DNA from: Clostridia bacterium
GTDB lineage: Bacteria > Bacillota_A > Clostridia > Oscillospirales > CAG-272
Assembly (NCBI GenBank): GCA_017414605.1
Contig: JAFQLG010000049.1
Span: 1 to 6,605 of the forward strand
Length of the DNA stretch: 6,605 nt
Direction: 5' to 3'
Position numbers and translations under genes: made by a program. Under the pieces are notes generated by a model. It was not told the origin of the DNA. It saw nothing but the letters and a program-made list of their open reading frames with translations, and ran no database searches. Below, piece by piece: positions 5,443 through 6,605 of the stretch (the stretch's first letter is position 1; the number at the start of each line of letters is the position of its first letter).

Positions 5443-6605
5443 TTACTTATTGTCGGAATTATCCTCGTAGCTTGCGTCGTAGAACTGACCGTCCTGTGCA
5501 CCGCCGTTTCCGCCCTGGGCATTGGGATCACCCTGCGCCTGCTGATACTGTGCATAGAGCTTTTCGGAGATCTTATAGAAGGACTTTTCAAGCGCCTCGG
5601 TATCAGCCTTGATAGCCTCGGTGTTGCCGCCCTGAACAGTTTCTTTAAGCTTTGCGATAGCCGCCTCAACGTCTGCCTTATCAGCCGCGTCAACCTTGTC
5701 GCCAAGCTCGGTGAGTGTCTTTTCGCTCTGGAAGATCATCGTGTCTGCTCTGTTCTTAACGTCAACGGCTTCCTTTGCCTTCTTGTCTTCTTCTGCAAAC
5801 TTTTCCGCGTCCTTAACTGCCTTCTCGATGTCTTCCTTGGACATATTGGTAGAGGACGTGATAGTGATATGCTGCTCCTTGCCCGTTCCCTTGTCGCAAG
5901 CGGTTACGTTAACGATACCGTTAGCGTCGATGTCAAAGGTAACCTCGATCTGAGGAATTCCTCTGGGTGCGGGAGCGATTCCGTCAAGGCTGAAGCGACC
6001 GAGAGTTGTGTTATAAGCCGCCATCTCGCGCTCGCCCTGAAGAACGTGGATCTCAACCGAGGTCTGTCCGTCTGCCGCGGTGGAGTAGATCTGGCTCTTC
6101 TTTACGGGAATTGTGGTATTTCTGTCAATGATCCTGTTGAACACGCCGCCCATGGTTTCGATACCGAGCGAGAGGGGCGTTACGTCAAGCAGAAGGAGGT
6201 CCTTTACGTCGCCGCCGAGAACGCCGCCCTGAATTGCCGCGCCGATAGCTACGCATTCATCGGGGTTGATGCCCTTGAAGGGCTCCTTGCCCGTGAACTT
6301 CTTAACTGCCTCCTGAACCGCGGGAATTCTTGTAGAACCGCCAACGAGGAGTATCTTGTCGATCTCGGAAACGGAAAGTCCGGAGTCGCGGATGACCTGC
6401 TTTGTGGGACCCATGGTTGCTTCTACAAGGTCGGATGTGATGCGATCAAATTCTGCTCTTGTCAAGGTTGCCTCAAAGTGAAGAGGTCCCTGTGCGGTTG
6501 CGGTTATGAAAGGAAGGTTGATGTTGGATGCGGACATGCCGGAAAGCTCGATCTTTGCCTTCTCTGCCGCGTCCTTAAGTCTTTGCATAACCATCTTATC
6601 ATTGC
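5443..6605 (-). CDS. dnaK: Chaperone protein DnaK (Hsp70), C-terminal part; 5' end outside window
   Basis: 386 residues are visible, about the last 60% of a protein usually near 610-620 residues. The frame is open through the right edge: NDK precedes the first in-window ATG (6594), which is an internal methionine, not the start. Seen in order: the end of the ATPase domain with [12 protein letters not shown] (residues 11-22 of the visible part) and [10 protein letters not shown] (85-94); the hydrophobic interdomain linker DLLLLD (135-140) that passes the nucleotide state to the substrate domain; the substrate-binding beta sandwich (about 145-255) including [12 protein letters not shown]; and the helical lid (from about 255). 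A Gln/Gly/Asn-rich disordered tail ends in an acidic stretch FYDASYEDN. DnaK binds exposed hydrophobic segments in ATP-driven cycles with DnaJ and GrpE. The heat-shock promoter and any CIRCE operator would be upstream, beyond the window. Confidence 0.98.
   Translation of the reverse strand, partial: NDKMVMQRLKDAAEKAKIELSGMSASNINLPFITATAQGPLHFEATLTRAEFDRITSDLVEATMGPTKQVIRDSGLSVSEIDKILLVGGSTRIPAVQEAVKKFTGKEPFKGINPDECVAIGAAIQGGVLGGDVKDLLLLDVTPLSLGIETMGGVFNRIIDRNTTIPVKKSQIYSTAADGQTSVEIHVLQGEREMAAYNTTLGRFSLDGIAPAPRGIPQIEVTFDIDANGIVNVTACDKGTGKEQHITITSSTNMSKEDIEKAVKDAEKFAEEDKKAKEAVDVKNRADTMIFQSEKTLTELGDKVDAADKADVEAAIAKLKETVQGGNTEAIKADTEALEKSFYKISEKLYAQYQQAQGDPNAQGGNGGAQDGQFYDASYEDNSDNK

Noticed and set aside
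1..6605. CRISPR array, tRNA/rRNA gene, phage or transposase gene
   Set aside because: No regularly spaced repeats, cloverleaf or rRNA-like segments, or recombinase motifs were seen on either strand.

Overview
The window looks like an ordinary chromosomal segment of a Firmicutes bacterium, most likely an anaerobic gut-type Clostridia member. The grounds are the gene order dnaK-dnaJ-prmA (the tail of the Firmicutes hrcA-grpE-dnaK-dnaJ-prmA heat-shock cluster), a free-standing LytTR regulator coupled to a LiaF-like membrane protein, strong GGAGG-type ribosome binding sites, TTTACA/TATAAT promoters and U-tailed hairpin terminators. No finer taxonomic placement is possible from the sequence alone. 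All six genes are on the minus strand, so transcription runs from high to low coordinates.

Layout in transcription order. (1) 6605-3090: the C-terminal part of dnaK (cut by the window edge), complete dnaJ and complete prmA, closed by an intrinsic terminator at 3053-3083. dnaJ and prmA are 3 nt apart. dnaK and dnaJ are separated by 253 nt that hold three separate hairpin structures: an 11-bp stem just after dnaK, an approximately 100-bp imperfect palindrome that looks like a dispersed repeat or MITE-like insertion, and a long hairpin in front of dnaJ. (2) 2983-1726: a two-gene unit with its own promoter. It encodes a LytTR DNA-binding regulator (probable TTG start) overlapping by 4 nt a four-helix LiaF-like protein, and ends in an intrinsic terminator at 1726-1750. 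A pair of direct repeats with 21-nt spacing upstream of the promoter is a candidate LytTR operator. (3) 1697-1: a second unit with a near-consensus extended -10 promoter, a 56-nt leader with a small hairpin, a sugar-phosphate nucleotidyltransferase and an N-acetylhexosamine-1-kinase-like phosphotransferase that runs off the left edge.

Functionally, DnaK and DnaJ are partners in protein folding, and PrmA (ribosomal protein L11 methylation) is a common passenger in that operon. The LytTR/LiaF-like pair looks like a small self-regulating envelope module without a visible sensor kinase. The kinase and nucleotidyltransferase could act in sequence, phosphorylating a free (amino)sugar at C1 and then activating it to an NDP-sugar, as in salvage of host-glycan sugars.

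No mobile-element gene, CRISPR array, tRNA or rRNA is visible, and the protein-coding content is largely conventional. The most interesting material is non-coding: the dnaK-dnaJ spacer and the repeats upstream of the LytTR promoter.
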